Positions 1 through 7,848 of a stretch of 64,000 nt of DNA are shown here, piece after piece. The translations under genes and the position numbers were made by a program. Location of the stretch: positions 358-64,357 of the forward strand of contig NZ_LMJJ01000015.1 of assembly GCF_001429285.1 (NCBI RefSeq), in the 5' to 3' direction. Under the pieces are notes generated by a model. The model made no database searches. It saw only the letters and a list, made by a program, of their open reading frames with translations, and was not told the origin of the DNA. Numbering within the stretch: the stretch's first letter is position 1; each line of letters opens with the position of its first letter. Origin of the DNA: Ensifer sp. Root278. GTDB taxonomy: Bacteria > Pseudomonadota > Alphaproteobacteria > Rhizobiales > Rhizobiaceae.

Positions 1-840
1 GAGGATCGCGAGAGCGACCCCCTGGCCGGAGCGCGCATCCTCAAGGCCTTTCTGGCCGGCCCACAGGATCTTTCCTTCAGCGAAACCGCAAGCGACGTCT
101 CGATGCAGATGTGGACACGGCTGCGGGGCGTCGTCCTGCCGCAATACAGCCTCGATTGGGTGCGTGTCATCCAACCCGCTTCCTTCAGCCTGAGTGTAGC
201 GGCCAACCGCATCAAGCCGGCGCGGCTTGCCGCACCCTTCGCGCGGGCCATTGACAGTGCCTACCGCAAGCGGATGGCGCCGGGCGAACAACGTTGGTCC
301 GCCGTCTCTGCCGCCGGCATCGGCCAGGCCGGTTTCACGACACAGGAAACCGATCGCAACGGCTTTGCCGCTGTGGTCGATCGTTTCATCGCGCAGTTTC
401 CGCTGCGCCCCGAATGGGCCGAAGGGCAGCTCGACTACATTCTCGGCGATGCGGAGCAAAAGCCCGAACAGGGAGATCTCGTCTACGCTCTGGTCGCGGC
501 GCGCACCGGCACGCTCGTTGGCGCTTTCGCCTATTACGCCAAGGCGGGTGCGATCGGGCGGGTGCTGCAGGTTTTGGCGCTGCCGGGCCAGGCCGGCCCG
601 GTCATCGACTGTCTTGTCGATCATGCCGCCAAGCGTGGACTTCCGGGCCTACGAGGACGGACACAGCCGGTGCTTATGGAAGCCATGCTCGGGCGCCGGA
701 TTGCCTTCGTCCATGTCGCCTCGACCGTGCTCCACTCCCGTGACCCGGCAATCGTCCAGGCCTGCCGGGACGGGCAAGGCTTTTTCAATGGTATTGCCGG
801 AGAGCATTGGTGCCGGCTGATCGCCGGACAGTTCGACTGA
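1..840 (+). CDS. GNAT-like acyltransferase, C-terminal part (5' end outside window)
   Basis: The reading frame is open from base 1 to the TGA at 838-840, so the gene starts upstream of the window and the ATG at 103 is probably internal. The visible part is about 279 residues. The C-terminal half has an alternating hydrophobic pattern (LVAARTGTLVGAFAYYAK) that resembles the beta strands of a GNAT N-acyltransferase fold, followed by a region ending GFFNGIAGEHWCRL. I do not see a complete acetyl-CoA loop, so the family call is tentative. The gene converges on the amide/acyl operon at 912-5711 and is separated from it by a hairpin. It could belong functionally with that cassette (acyl transfer from the carrier protein), but that is inference from position only. 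Confidence 0.6.
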   Translation, partial: EDRESDPLAGARILKAFLAGPQDLSFSETASDVSMQMWTRLRGVVLPQYSLDWVRVIQPASFSLSVAANRIKPARLAAPFARAIDSAYRKRMAPGEQRWSAVSAAGIGQAGFTTQETDRNGFAAVVDRFIAQFPLRPEWAEGQLDYILGDAEQKPEQGDLVYALVAARTGTLVGAFAYYAKAGAIGRVLQVLALPGQAGPVIDCLVDHAAKRGLPGLRGRTQPVLMEAMLGRRIAFVHVASTVLHSRDPAIVQACRDGQGFFNGIAGEHWCRLIAGQFD

Positions 841-850
841 CCAGGGCTTC

Positions 851-888
851 GGTTATTGCGGCGCTTCCTTGAAGCCACCGCAACAACC
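851..888. terminator. Nested hairpin between convergent genes
   Basis: Arms GGTTATTGCGG (851-861) and CCGCAACAACC (878-888) pair with one mismatch. An inner GCTTC/GAAGC stem closes on a three-base loop. The hairpin lies between the convergent stops at 840 and 912. There is no clear T tract on either side, so it may be a bidirectional or weak terminator. Confidence 0.5.
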
Positions 889-911
889 TCGCCGAGCTAC
901 GCGGCTCGCGT

Positions 912-1919
912 TCAGCCCTTGATCTCCTCCACCGGCTGCACGAGCTGGGGACCCAGATGCAGGTAGCGCGTCGCCTTGCGCTTCGCGGCGATATCCGCCC
1001 AGACGCGCTCCACCTGCGTGACCGTCAGGCCTGCCGCTTGAGCGACGGCGTCGATCTCGATACCGTTGTTGAGCCCGTAGAGGCAGAGGTCCATGCGGTC
1101 GTATGGCAGCGAGAAGTAGAATTCCTCCTGCGTCTGCTCCAGCGAATAGGTGTCGGTTGTCGGCGGCCTGCGCCGGATCTCCTCAGGAATGCCGAGATGG
1201 GCGGCAAGCGCGTAGACCTGCGACTTGTAGAGATGCGCGATCGGCTTGACGTCGGCCGCGCCGTCACCGTTCTTGACGAAGAAACCCTGGTCGTATTCCA
1301 GCCGGTTCGGCGTGCCGAGCACGGCGAAATTCAGCCGGTCGGCGTGGTAATACTCCACCTGCTTGCGCGTGCGCTGCTTCATGTTGGTGGCGGCGACGAT
1401 GCCGAGATAGACCGAAGGCGGCATGCGATGCTTCGACTGCGTGCCTTCAGGGCTTTGAACCACGAGCGAGGAAATGTTGTAGCCTTCGCCTTCGAGCGCA
1501 TTGGCGATCACGATCTTCGAGGCCCATCCGTCACCATAGTCCGGAACCAGTTCGCGAATGAATGCATCGCGACGCTCGTAGCAGCCCATCGCCTTCAGCG
1601 TCGGACCGATATCCTCGATGATTGCCTCGACGCCGAAGGTCTCGGCGACGAGGCGGCCAAAGCGCAGGCTTTCCGGATCGGAATCGTTTTCCGGCATGAA
1701 CAGGCAAAAGACATTCTTGGCGCCGACGGCGCGCACGGCCAGCGCGACCGAAACGCTCGAGTCGATACCACCGGAGAGCCCGAGCACCAGACCGCGCTTC
1801 TTCATCGACCGCAACTGCTCACGCAGCCCGGCGACGATCCGGTCAGTCTCGGCCGCATGATCGATCGTCAGCGTCTCGGCCGAAAACGGGCGCGCGCCCT
1901 CAGTCATCAGAATGTTCAT
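912..1919 (-). CDS. nadE: NAD(+) synthetase-like ammonia ligase
   Basis: 335-residue member of the NAD synthetase/PP-loop family. The ATP-pyrophosphatase loop SGGIDSS is at residues 49-55. The known family reaction adenylates the carboxyl of deamido-NAD and replaces AMP with ammonia. No nitrilase-type glutaminase domain precedes it, so it would need free ammonia or a partner amidotransferase. It is the last gene of a minus-strand operon and its ATG overlaps the stop of the acyl ligase by four bases (1916-1919). Its place beside an acyl ligase, a carrier protein and an asparagine-synthase-like protein suggests it may act on a pathway intermediate rather than on NAD, but housekeeping NAD synthesis cannot be excluded from sequence. 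The symbol is by family only. Confidence 0.85.
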   Translation of the reverse strand: MNILMTEGARPFSAETLTIDHAAETDRIVAGLREQLRSMKKRGLVLGLSGGIDSSVSVALAVRAVGAKNVFCLFMPENDSDPESLRFGRLVAETFGVEAIIEDIGPTLKAMGCYERRDAFIRELVPDYGDGWASKIVIANALEGEGYNISSLVVQSPEGTQSKHRMPPSVYLGIVAATNMKQRTRKQVEYYHADRLNFAVLGTPNRLEYDQGFFVKNGDGAADVKPIAHLYKSQVYALAAHLGIPEEIRRRPPTTDTYSLEQTQEEFYFSLPYDRMDLCLYGLNNGIEIDAVAQAAGLTVTQVERVWADIAAKRKATRYLHLGPQLVQPVEEIKG

Positions 1920-3463
1920 TGGGCGGGCTCCATCGTCTCAGCCGCAAGGCGGCGGCTGACCTTACCAGTATCCGTCTTCGGAAGTTCGGTGCGGAATTCG
2001 ACAATCTTCGGCACCATGAAATCTTCGAGATGGCGGGCGCAGTGGCGAATAATGTCCTTGTCCGTCAGGCTGGGATCGGACAGCACCACCAGCGCCGCAA
2101 TCGCGTGGCCGAGCACCGGATCGGCGACGCCGACCACCACGGCCTCGGCGATGCCCGGATGCGCATGCAGCACGGTCTCGACTTCCTTGGGCGCGACCTT
2201 CTCGCCGCGCGTCTTGATGATGTCGTCCTTGCGGCCGACGAAATAGAGGAAGCCCTCTTCGTCGGCCTGGAAGAGGTCGCCCGTATAGAGCACCTTTTCC
2301 CATCGGTTCGTCCCCGGCCGCAGCATGCGCTCGGTCGCGGCATCGTTGCGCCAGTAGCCCTGCATGACGTGGGGGCCGCGAATGACAAGTTCACCGGGAA
2401 CGCCCGGCGGCGCGCGTTGGCCTTCGTCATCGACGACGAACGCCTCGGTGTTCGGGATCGCGATGCCGACCGAACCCGGCCGGCGGTCGAGTTCTTCCGG
2501 CGGCAGATAGGTGCATCGCTTGCATTCCGTCAGCCCGTACATCGAATAGAGCCGGGCGCCCGGAAAGAGCTCGCGGAGCCGCGCAATATGCGGCGGCGGC
2601 AAGGCAGCGGCGGTGTTAGAGAGATAACGCAGGCTCGGCAGGAAGCCGGGTTCCAGATCGCGCATCTGCAGGATCATCGCCGCCATCGTCGGAACCAGTG
2701 GGAAGCCGGTAACGCCCTCCTCCCGGATCCGCTCGAAGATCGCATGCGGGAACGCGAAGGATTTTTCGAGCACCAGCGTCGCGCCGATGCGGATCGCCAT
2801 CAGCATCTGGTAGAGGCCGTAGTCGAAGGCAAGCGGCAATACGTTGAGGATGATATCGTCCGGTTCGTTGCGCAAATAGGTGGTGATCGAATCCGATGCA
2901 GCATCGATGTTGCGATGGGTCATCATCACGCCCTTCGGCCGACCGGTCGAACCCGAGGTATAGATCAGCATCGCAAGGTCGACATCGATGCCGCGATGCG
3001 GCACGGGCGTTGCCACTTCCGCGAGGCAGGTTTCGAAGGAGATCGCGTCAGCCGGCGTCTGGCCATTGGGCGCAGCCGTCGAGGCAACGAAGAGATCCGA
3101 GTTGCCGCTCAGCGCCTGGGCCTCCGCCACGATCGGCATCAGCTTTGCCTGCGTCAGGATCGCCGCCGCCTCGCAGTCGGTGATGATATAGGCGAGCTTG
3201 TCCGCCTTGGTCGAGGCGTTGATCGGGCTGAAGGTCGCGCCGGCCTTCAGGATCGCGAAGATCGAGACAGCCGCTTCCCAGCAATTGTCCATGAAGACGA
3301 GCACGCGATCGTTGCGTTTGACGCCGGCCCGCGCCAGCGCGGCAGCCAGCCTGCCCGTTAGGTCGTCGAATTCGCCGTAGCTAAGGCGACGGCGGTCGGT
3401 GACCAGCGCCGTTTTCGCCGCTTGCCTGCCGGCATTGCCAATAAGGAATTGCTCGAACCGCAT
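1916..3463 (-). CDS. AMP-forming acyl/amino-acid ligase (ANL superfamily)
   Basis: 515-residue acyl-adenylate-forming enzyme. The phosphate-binding motif YTSGSTGRPKGVMM is at about residues 168-181, the hinge region YTGDLFQADEEGF and GRKDDIIKTRGEKV follow near 395-425, and the catalytic-lysine segment LPKTDTGKVSRR lies near the C terminus. All the core ANL motifs are present, so it should be active. The family activates a carboxylate as acyl-AMP and passes it to CoA or a phosphopantetheine thiol. The carrier protein 21 bases upstream in the same operon makes it the likely loading enzyme for that carrier. The substrate cannot be read by eye. The 3' end overlaps the NAD-synthetase-like gene by four bases, implying translational coupling. 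Confidence 0.9.
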   Translation of the reverse strand: MRFEQFLIGNAGRQAAKTALVTDRRRLSYGEFDDLTGRLAAALARAGVKRNDRVLVFMDNCWEAAVSIFAILKAGATFSPINASTKADKLAYIITDCEAAAILTQAKLMPIVAEAQALSGNSDLFVASTAAPNGQTPADAISFETCLAEVATPVPHRGIDVDLAMLIYTSGSTGRPKGVMMTHRNIDAASDSITTYLRNEPDDIILNVLPLAFDYGLYQMLMAIRIGATLVLEKSFAFPHAIFERIREEGVTGFPLVPTMAAMILQMRDLEPGFLPSLRYLSNTAAALPPPHIARLRELFPGARLYSMYGLTECKRCTYLPPEELDRRPGSVGIAIPNTEAFVVDDEGQRAPPGVPGELVIRGPHVMQGYWRNDAATERMLRPGTNRWEKVLYTGDLFQADEEGFLYFVGRKDDIIKTRGEKVAPKEVETVLHAHPGIAEAVVVGVADPVLGHAIAALVVLSDPSLTDKDIIRHCARHLEDFMVPKIVEFRTELPKTDTGKVSRRLAAETMEPAQ

Positions 3464-3484
3464 GGACGCCCCCTCGCGCCTAGA

Positions 3485-3751
3485 TTATGCCGTGGCCGGC
3501 GCCCCGACCCGGGCCTCGATGAAGGCCGAAATGCGCGCAAGCGAATCGAGATTCGCAGGCACGATGTCGGCGTCGCCCATGACAATGCCGAACTGGTCTT
3601 CGATGAAGGCCACCAGTTCGAGAACGCCAGTTGAATCGATGATGTCATTCTCGATCAGCGAGGCTGTATCGGCGAGATCGTAGGACGTATCGCCGAACAG
3701 GAAGTTTTCGATGACGAAGGCTCTAACCTTGTCTTTGATCGTTTCCGTCAT
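3485..3751 (-). CDS. Acyl carrier protein
   Basis: 88-residue carrier protein. Ser40 in IENDIIDSTGVLELVAFIE is the expected 4'-phosphopantetheine attachment site (DS motif), followed by the typical acidic helix II. I chose the ATG at 3751 over longer in-frame starts because it is preceded by a purine-rich site (GGAAAGGAAACC) and because the protein then has normal carrier length. It sits between the asparagine-synthase-like gene (22 bases upstream) and the acyl ligase (21 bases downstream) in one operon. It probably holds the ligase product while it is amidated or transferred. It is not the fatty-acid AcpP: the sequence differs and there are no fab genes nearby. Confidence 0.88.
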   Translation of the reverse strand: MTETIKDKVRAFVIENFLFGDTSYDLADTASLIENDIIDSTGVLELVAFIEDQFGIVMGDADIVPANLDSLARISAFIEARVGAPATA

Positions 3752-3773
3752 GTGGTTTCCTTTCCTCAATAGT

Positions 3774-5711
3774 TCAGGCTGCTTCCGCCGCGCGGACGCT
3801 GGTGCCGGTAAAGATTTGCAGCCAGAGCTGTGTCGACAGGACTCCGACGAAAGCCGCATTGTCGCGGAAGCCGGTGACCGGCTGCGACTGGCATTTTTCG
3901 TAGAGCTTCGTCACGGCTTTGGCATTGAAAAGCCCGCTGTCGCTGACGCGCGCCTCGCTCATGACATCGCGAACGTAATCGAGTTCGCCCACCCCGGTGA
4001 AGGAATGGCTGTCCGGCGCGCGATAGGGCTGCTTGGTTCTCTGGCCGATGGACGGGGGCAACAGATCCTTCGTCGCTTCGCGCAGGATATGCTTCTCCAC
4101 CAGCCCCTTCAGCTTTATTTCGGGCGGCAGACGGGTCGCAAATTCGACGAGGCGATGATCGAGGAACGGGAAGCGTCCTTCGATCCCGTGGGCCATGGCC
4201 ATGCGATCGCCCTGGCTCGACAGGATATAGCCCGGCAGCAGGAAGCGGCTTTCGAGGTATTGCGCCTGGTGCAAGGGGTGCCAGCGTCCGAAGGCTGCCG
4301 GAAGCCGGCTCGCCAGATCCTCTGCCGCATCGTAGTTGCTCAACCGCGTACGCAGATCGCCCGAGAAGAAGATCTTGGTCGCCGCCGTGCTCTTGAAGCG
4401 TGGCCGGTGCGAGAAGAGCGGATCGTCGAGCGGCACGTCGCCGGCGCCGAAGAACGCGGCGAGATACTCCGCCGATTGCTGCTGCAGGCCCGGGATGTAG
4501 GGATAGAGCTTGCGAAAGAGGTGCGTGCGCATGCGCGACCCGGGCTGGCGGCCGCAGAACCGACGGACCCGCGCCTCCTTGAAGATATCGTAGCCGGCAA
4601 AGACCTCGTCGGCGCCTTCGCCCGTCAGAACCACCTTCAGCCCCTGCTCCCGGACGAGACCCGAAAGCTGATAGAGCGGTGCCGGCGCCGTTCGGATGAT
4701 CGGTCGCTCCGCAAAGCGGATCACCTCCGGAAAAGACCGCGCAATGTCGCCCGCCCGGCAGGCAACGGCGCTGTGATGCGTGCCGAGCGCTGTCGCCATT
4801 TCCATCTGGAAGGCGCTCTCGTCATGCTCCACGCTATCGAAGGTGACGGAGAAGGTCCTCAGCCCCTGCGGCGCCATGCCGGTCGCCATCGCCGCGACAA
4901 TGGAGGAGTCGAGCCCGCCCGAAAGGTAGGAGCCGACGGGAACATCGGCGCGCATCCGGATCCGGGTGGCATCCGTGAGCAGCGCGCGCAGTTCTTCGGC
5001 AGCGGCACGGTCGTCCGTGAACAGCGGCGACGCCCCGCGGTCGGGATAGTCGAGTTGCCAGTAGGGGCGGATCGCGACCTTGCCCTTTTCTGCAATCATG
5101 AGATGCGCCGGCTCAAGCTCATGAATGTCGCGAAAACCGGTGCGCGGCGCGATCGGCGCCCAGAGCGTGAAGATCTGATCAAGCGCGATGGGATCGAGTT
5201 CGGCAGAAACGCCCGGCACCTGAAGCAGGGCCTTGATCTCGGATGCGAAGTAGAGGGTGCCGCCATGGTTCATGTAGAACAGCGGGCGTACGCCCATCCG
5301 GTCGCGCGCCAGCATCATCCGCTGGCGGCGGCGATCCCAGATGGCGAAGGAAAAGTCGCCATTGAGACGGGACAGGCATTCCTCCCCCATGACATCGTAA
5401 AGATGGAGGATCACTTCGGTGTCGCTCGAGGTGCGGAAGCGCCGGCCCTTGGCACGCAGCTCATCGCGCAATTCGACATAATTGAAGATCTCGCCGTTGA
5501 AGGCGATCGTCAATTCACCGCTCTCGTCCGACATCGGCTGCTGGCCGTCGCCGAGACCGACGATCGACAGGCGCGCATGACCAAGCCCGGCCTCCTTGTC
5601 GACGAAGACGCCGTTCTCGTCCGGGCCGCGATGGGCAATCGCGGAAACCATTCTCTCGAGGAGGTGCTTTGCGTCTGGAATTGAGCCGAAATAGCCACCG
5701 AAACCGCACAT
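3774..5711 (-). CDS. asnB: Asparagine synthase-like glutamine amidotransferase
   Basis: 645 residues from the ATG at 5711, which places the nucleophile at Cys2 (MCGFGG). A longer reading from an upstream TTG would bury that Cys and is rejected. The N-terminal class II glutaminase domain (HRGPDENG, FNGEIFNY) is followed by the synthetase domain with PP-loop SGGLDSS at about 264-270. Both active sites look intact. The family hydrolyses glutamine, channels ammonia and amidates an adenylated carboxylate. It is the first gene of the operon with carrier protein, acyl ligase and NAD-synthetase-like gene. That context is more like exopolysaccharide or natural-product amidotransferases than housekeeping asparagine synthesis, but the substrate is unknown and the symbol is by family only. 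Confidence 0.88.
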   Translation of the reverse strand: MCGFGGYFGSIPDAKHLLERMVSAIAHRGPDENGVFVDKEAGLGHARLSIVGLGDGQQPMSDESGELTIAFNGEIFNYVELRDELRAKGRRFRTSSDTEVILHLYDVMGEECLSRLNGDFSFAIWDRRRQRMMLARDRMGVRPLFYMNHGGTLYFASEIKALLQVPGVSAELDPIALDQIFTLWAPIAPRTGFRDIHELEPAHLMIAEKGKVAIRPYWQLDYPDRGASPLFTDDRAAAEELRALLTDATRIRMRADVPVGSYLSGGLDSSIVAAMATGMAPQGLRTFSVTFDSVEHDESAFQMEMATALGTHHSAVACRAGDIARSFPEVIRFAERPIIRTAPAPLYQLSGLVREQGLKVVLTGEGADEVFAGYDIFKEARVRRFCGRQPGSRMRTHLFRKLYPYIPGLQQQSAEYLAAFFGAGDVPLDDPLFSHRPRFKSTAATKIFFSGDLRTRLSNYDAAEDLASRLPAAFGRWHPLHQAQYLESRFLLPGYILSSQGDRMAMAHGIEGRFPFLDHRLVEFATRLPPEIKLKGLVEKHILREATKDLLPPSIGQRTKQPYRAPDSHSFTGVGELDYVRDVMSEARVSDSGLFNAKAVTKLYEKCQSQPVTGFRDNAAFVGVLSTQLWLQIFTGTSVRAAEAA

Positions 5712-5857
5712 GTTCAAATACTTTCACACCGGTCGATCACCGCTGAAGCATAATCCGCATGAGGTACTCATGGGTTAAATCTCCGGCATTTTCTGGTTGT
5801 ATGGTAAATGCCACGGTTCGGGCGCAAAACCCGACATAGTGGCAGGGAAGTCTAACC

Positions 5858-6061
5858 TTATCGCTCCGAAATTCTTGTTTTCGATATCATTTTAAACATC
5901 AGATAGAGAAACAGGACCGGCCAAAAAATGCAGATGAGCAGCCCAGCAAAGCGATACATGCTCCAAGGCGCACGCGCCTGCAAACCTTCAAGAAAAGTCA
6001 TCGCCAGGAGAAACAAGGCGGTCAGGCAATAGGCGGCAGACGCAAAATACATCCATGACAT
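5858..6061 (-). CDS. Small two-helix membrane protein of unknown function
   Basis: 67 residues from the ATG at 6061, chosen because GAGGG lies just upstream. A start nine codons earlier is possible. Two hydrophobic stretches (SAAYCLTALFLLAMTF and LLICIFWPVLFLYLMF) flank a short polar link with QARAPWSMYR, and the C terminus is basic. I do not recognise the family. It stands alone in a relatively AT-rich interval between the asparagine-synthase-like operon and the FkbM gene. Confidence 0.6.
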   Translation of the reverse strand: MSWMYFASAAYCLTALFLLAMTFLEGLQARAPWSMYRFAGLLICIFWPVLFLYLMFKMISKTRISER

Positions 6062-6424
6062 GCGGTCGCCCTCACGATACAATATCAAGCTTCCTGCATG
6101 AACCCTTGGATCGACCTCAATCTGAGGACAAAGGCATGCAGCAAATCAAAGTACTACAACAACCTTTGCGCGTCTCGTATGACGCGCGGCGCGGTAAGCA
6201 ATAGCGGCCAAGAAATTTATAGCACTGAAAATTACGTCTTTAAACGAAGAATTAACATTCTCTAAAGAATGGTTAACCATGCCGGCTCCGCGCCTGTTGT
6301 CGGCGGGAGCCTGTCTCGCTCGAGAATGATCCCGCAGGACGTGACCTGAACGCCTATCGCCGAGCGCGTCTGCGCGAAGAGACAGCCATCTGCTTCAAGC
6401 GGTGGGTGCCGTTCTCGCAACCGC
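6062..6424. other. Intergenic stretch, 363 bases, no gene seen
   Basis: Lower GC than its surroundings, notably around 6215-6280 where A/T runs occur. It lies downstream of the FkbM gene and upstream of the small membrane protein gene, so it probably holds the latter's promoter. I see no convincing open frame, hairpin with T tract, or repeat. Confidence 0.5.
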
Positions 6425-7186
6425 CTAGCGGTCGCGCTGCCTGGAAACGAACAAAAGGTCGAAGCCCCGAAACTCCCGGCGGGCGATCGATTTGCGCAGC
6501 GCCGCCCAGATCGCCGAGGGATTGTCGAGGCTGAAGCCGCGCAGGCTGCGGATCAGGCGCATCGTGGCTGTAATCGTGCGAATGGCGCGGACCACTGAAG
6601 GACCGCTCAGCGAGGCAAAGAGGATTTGCGGGTGCACCGCAAGCAGGACGCCGGCTGTGCGTTGCGGATCGATAGCCCGGAACTGATCCAGGGCACGATA
6701 CTCATATCCCTCGATGTCGATCTTGAAGCAGAGCCGCTCGGTCCGGGCCATGGTCTGAAGCTCGGCGATCGTAACCGTCTGCGCCCGGATCGCCTCGCCG
6801 TTGTCGTCGGCAATCAGCGCGGAGGTTTCCGAGCTGCCGAAACCGCCGCCGACAGAGTGCAACACCAGCACCTCGTCCTCGGAAAGTGCGGCGTTGATCA
6901 CGCGCACCTCACCGCTGTTTTCGGGCTGCATCTCCTTGAGGATGCCGAAGCAAACGGGGTCGGGCTCGACGGTGATGACGTTGTCTGCGATCTGCGCGGC
7001 CCAATAGGGCGTCACTCCGATCCATCCGCCGATGTCGATGAAGGTCGTCTTGCGATCGACAAGGCGCTCGATGTTCTGAAACGTACAAGGCTCCCAATCG
7101 CCATTCTGCAGCCGCGCGAAGAAACGCTTCTTCTCCGGCTTTTCGGGAAACTGAACGGTTTTGCGGAAATAGGTGATCGAACGCAT
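6425..7186 (-). CDS. FkbM-family SAM-dependent methyltransferase
   Basis: 253 residues with the FkbM-type methyltransferase pattern: SAM-binding loop FIDIGGWIGVTPYWAA at about 49-64, acidic strand end VEPDP near 73, and the conserved KIDIEGYEY at about 154-163. Members of this family O-methylate sugars or natural products. No signal peptide or membrane segment is visible, so it is cytoplasmic. It stands on its own between a small membrane protein gene and the cyclic-nucleotide-binding gene. Given the glycan genes further along, a sugar acceptor is plausible, but the substrate is inference. Confidence 0.85.
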   Translation of the reverse strand: MRSITYFRKTVQFPEKPEKKRFFARLQNGDWEPCTFQNIERLVDRKTTFIDIGGWIGVTPYWAAQIADNVITVEPDPVCFGILKEMQPENSGEVRVINAALSEDEVLVLHSVGGGFGSSETSALIADDNGEAIRAQTVTIAELQTMARTERLCFKIDIEGYEYRALDQFRAIDPQRTAGVLLAVHPQILFASLSGPSVVRAIRTITATMRLIRSLRGFSLDNPSAIWAALRKSIARREFRGFDLLFVSRQRDR

Positions 7187-7292
7187 GTCGCCTGTCTAGC
7201 CGATAAACCCGCCAAGCGGAATCGCTTTTGCGAAAGGCTCACATGCCCCGAGGGAATGTCTCCACATGGTACAGCTTAGGTTGCGAGGTGCG

Positions 7293-7757
7293 TCAGGCGT
7301 CAACCCGCTCGACCTGGTTACGGGCTTCGCTGAGTTCGGCCGTGGTCTGGGCCAGGCGGTCAGCCAGGACACGCATGATTTCCACCGCCATCTCGGGAAA
7401 GTCAGCCAGCAGCTTGAGGAAATCCTCCTTGCGAATACGCAAGGCTTCGAGCGGTGTGGTGGTCCGCACGGTCGCTGTACGAGGCGTATTACAGAGGATG
7501 GCGATTTCGCCGACGATCGAATTTTGCTCAAACTCGGCAATCTTGAAGGGCCCGCCGGCGGTGTTGATCAGTACCTCCGCCTTGCCGGAGAGAATGACAT
7601 AGGCCGCATCGCCGATGTCGCCCTGATAGAACAGCGCGTCGCCGGCACCGTACATCACCCTATCGGACGTGAAGGCAAGAAGCTTCAACTTTGCCGGCGG
7701 CAATCCTGAAAACAGGGTTATCCGGCGCAGCATTTCAACTTCATCCTTGAGCAACAT
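7293..7757 (-). CDS. Stand-alone cyclic-nucleotide-binding protein
   Basis: 154 residues from the ATG at 7757. The longer in-frame extension overlaps the preceding ABC gene and lacks homology character. A single CRP-type cNMP-binding beta roll is visible: LFYQGDIGDAAYVILSGKAEV, then VGEIAILCNTPRTATVRT, which matches the phosphate-binding cassette with its GE and RTAT residues. A helical tail follows. There is no C-terminal HTH, so it is not a DNA-binding CRP/FNR regulator but a sensor or partner protein. It lies 91 bases downstream of the degenerate ABC protein on the same strand, so the two are probably one transcription unit, and it may regulate that protein. Confidence 0.85.
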   Translation of the reverse strand: MLLKDEVEMLRRITLFSGLPPAKLKLLAFTSDRVMYGAGDALFYQGDIGDAAYVILSGKAEVLINTAGGPFKIAEFEQNSIVGEIAILCNTPRTATVRTTTPLEALRIRKEDFLKLLADFPEMAVEIMRVLADRLAQTTAELSEARNQVERVDA

Positions 7758-7848
7758 CACAATCCGTGTCTCCGATTTCCCGTCGGGAGCAGTCTGCCTC
7801 CCGCATCGCGGCGGGACCATATGCTCGTGCCCTGACATTAATATTACA

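Noticed and set aside
3711-5684. 657-codon plus-strand frame opposite the asparagine-synthase-like gene
   Set aside because: Arg/Ala-rich antisense shadow; the minus strand has intact catalytic motifs.
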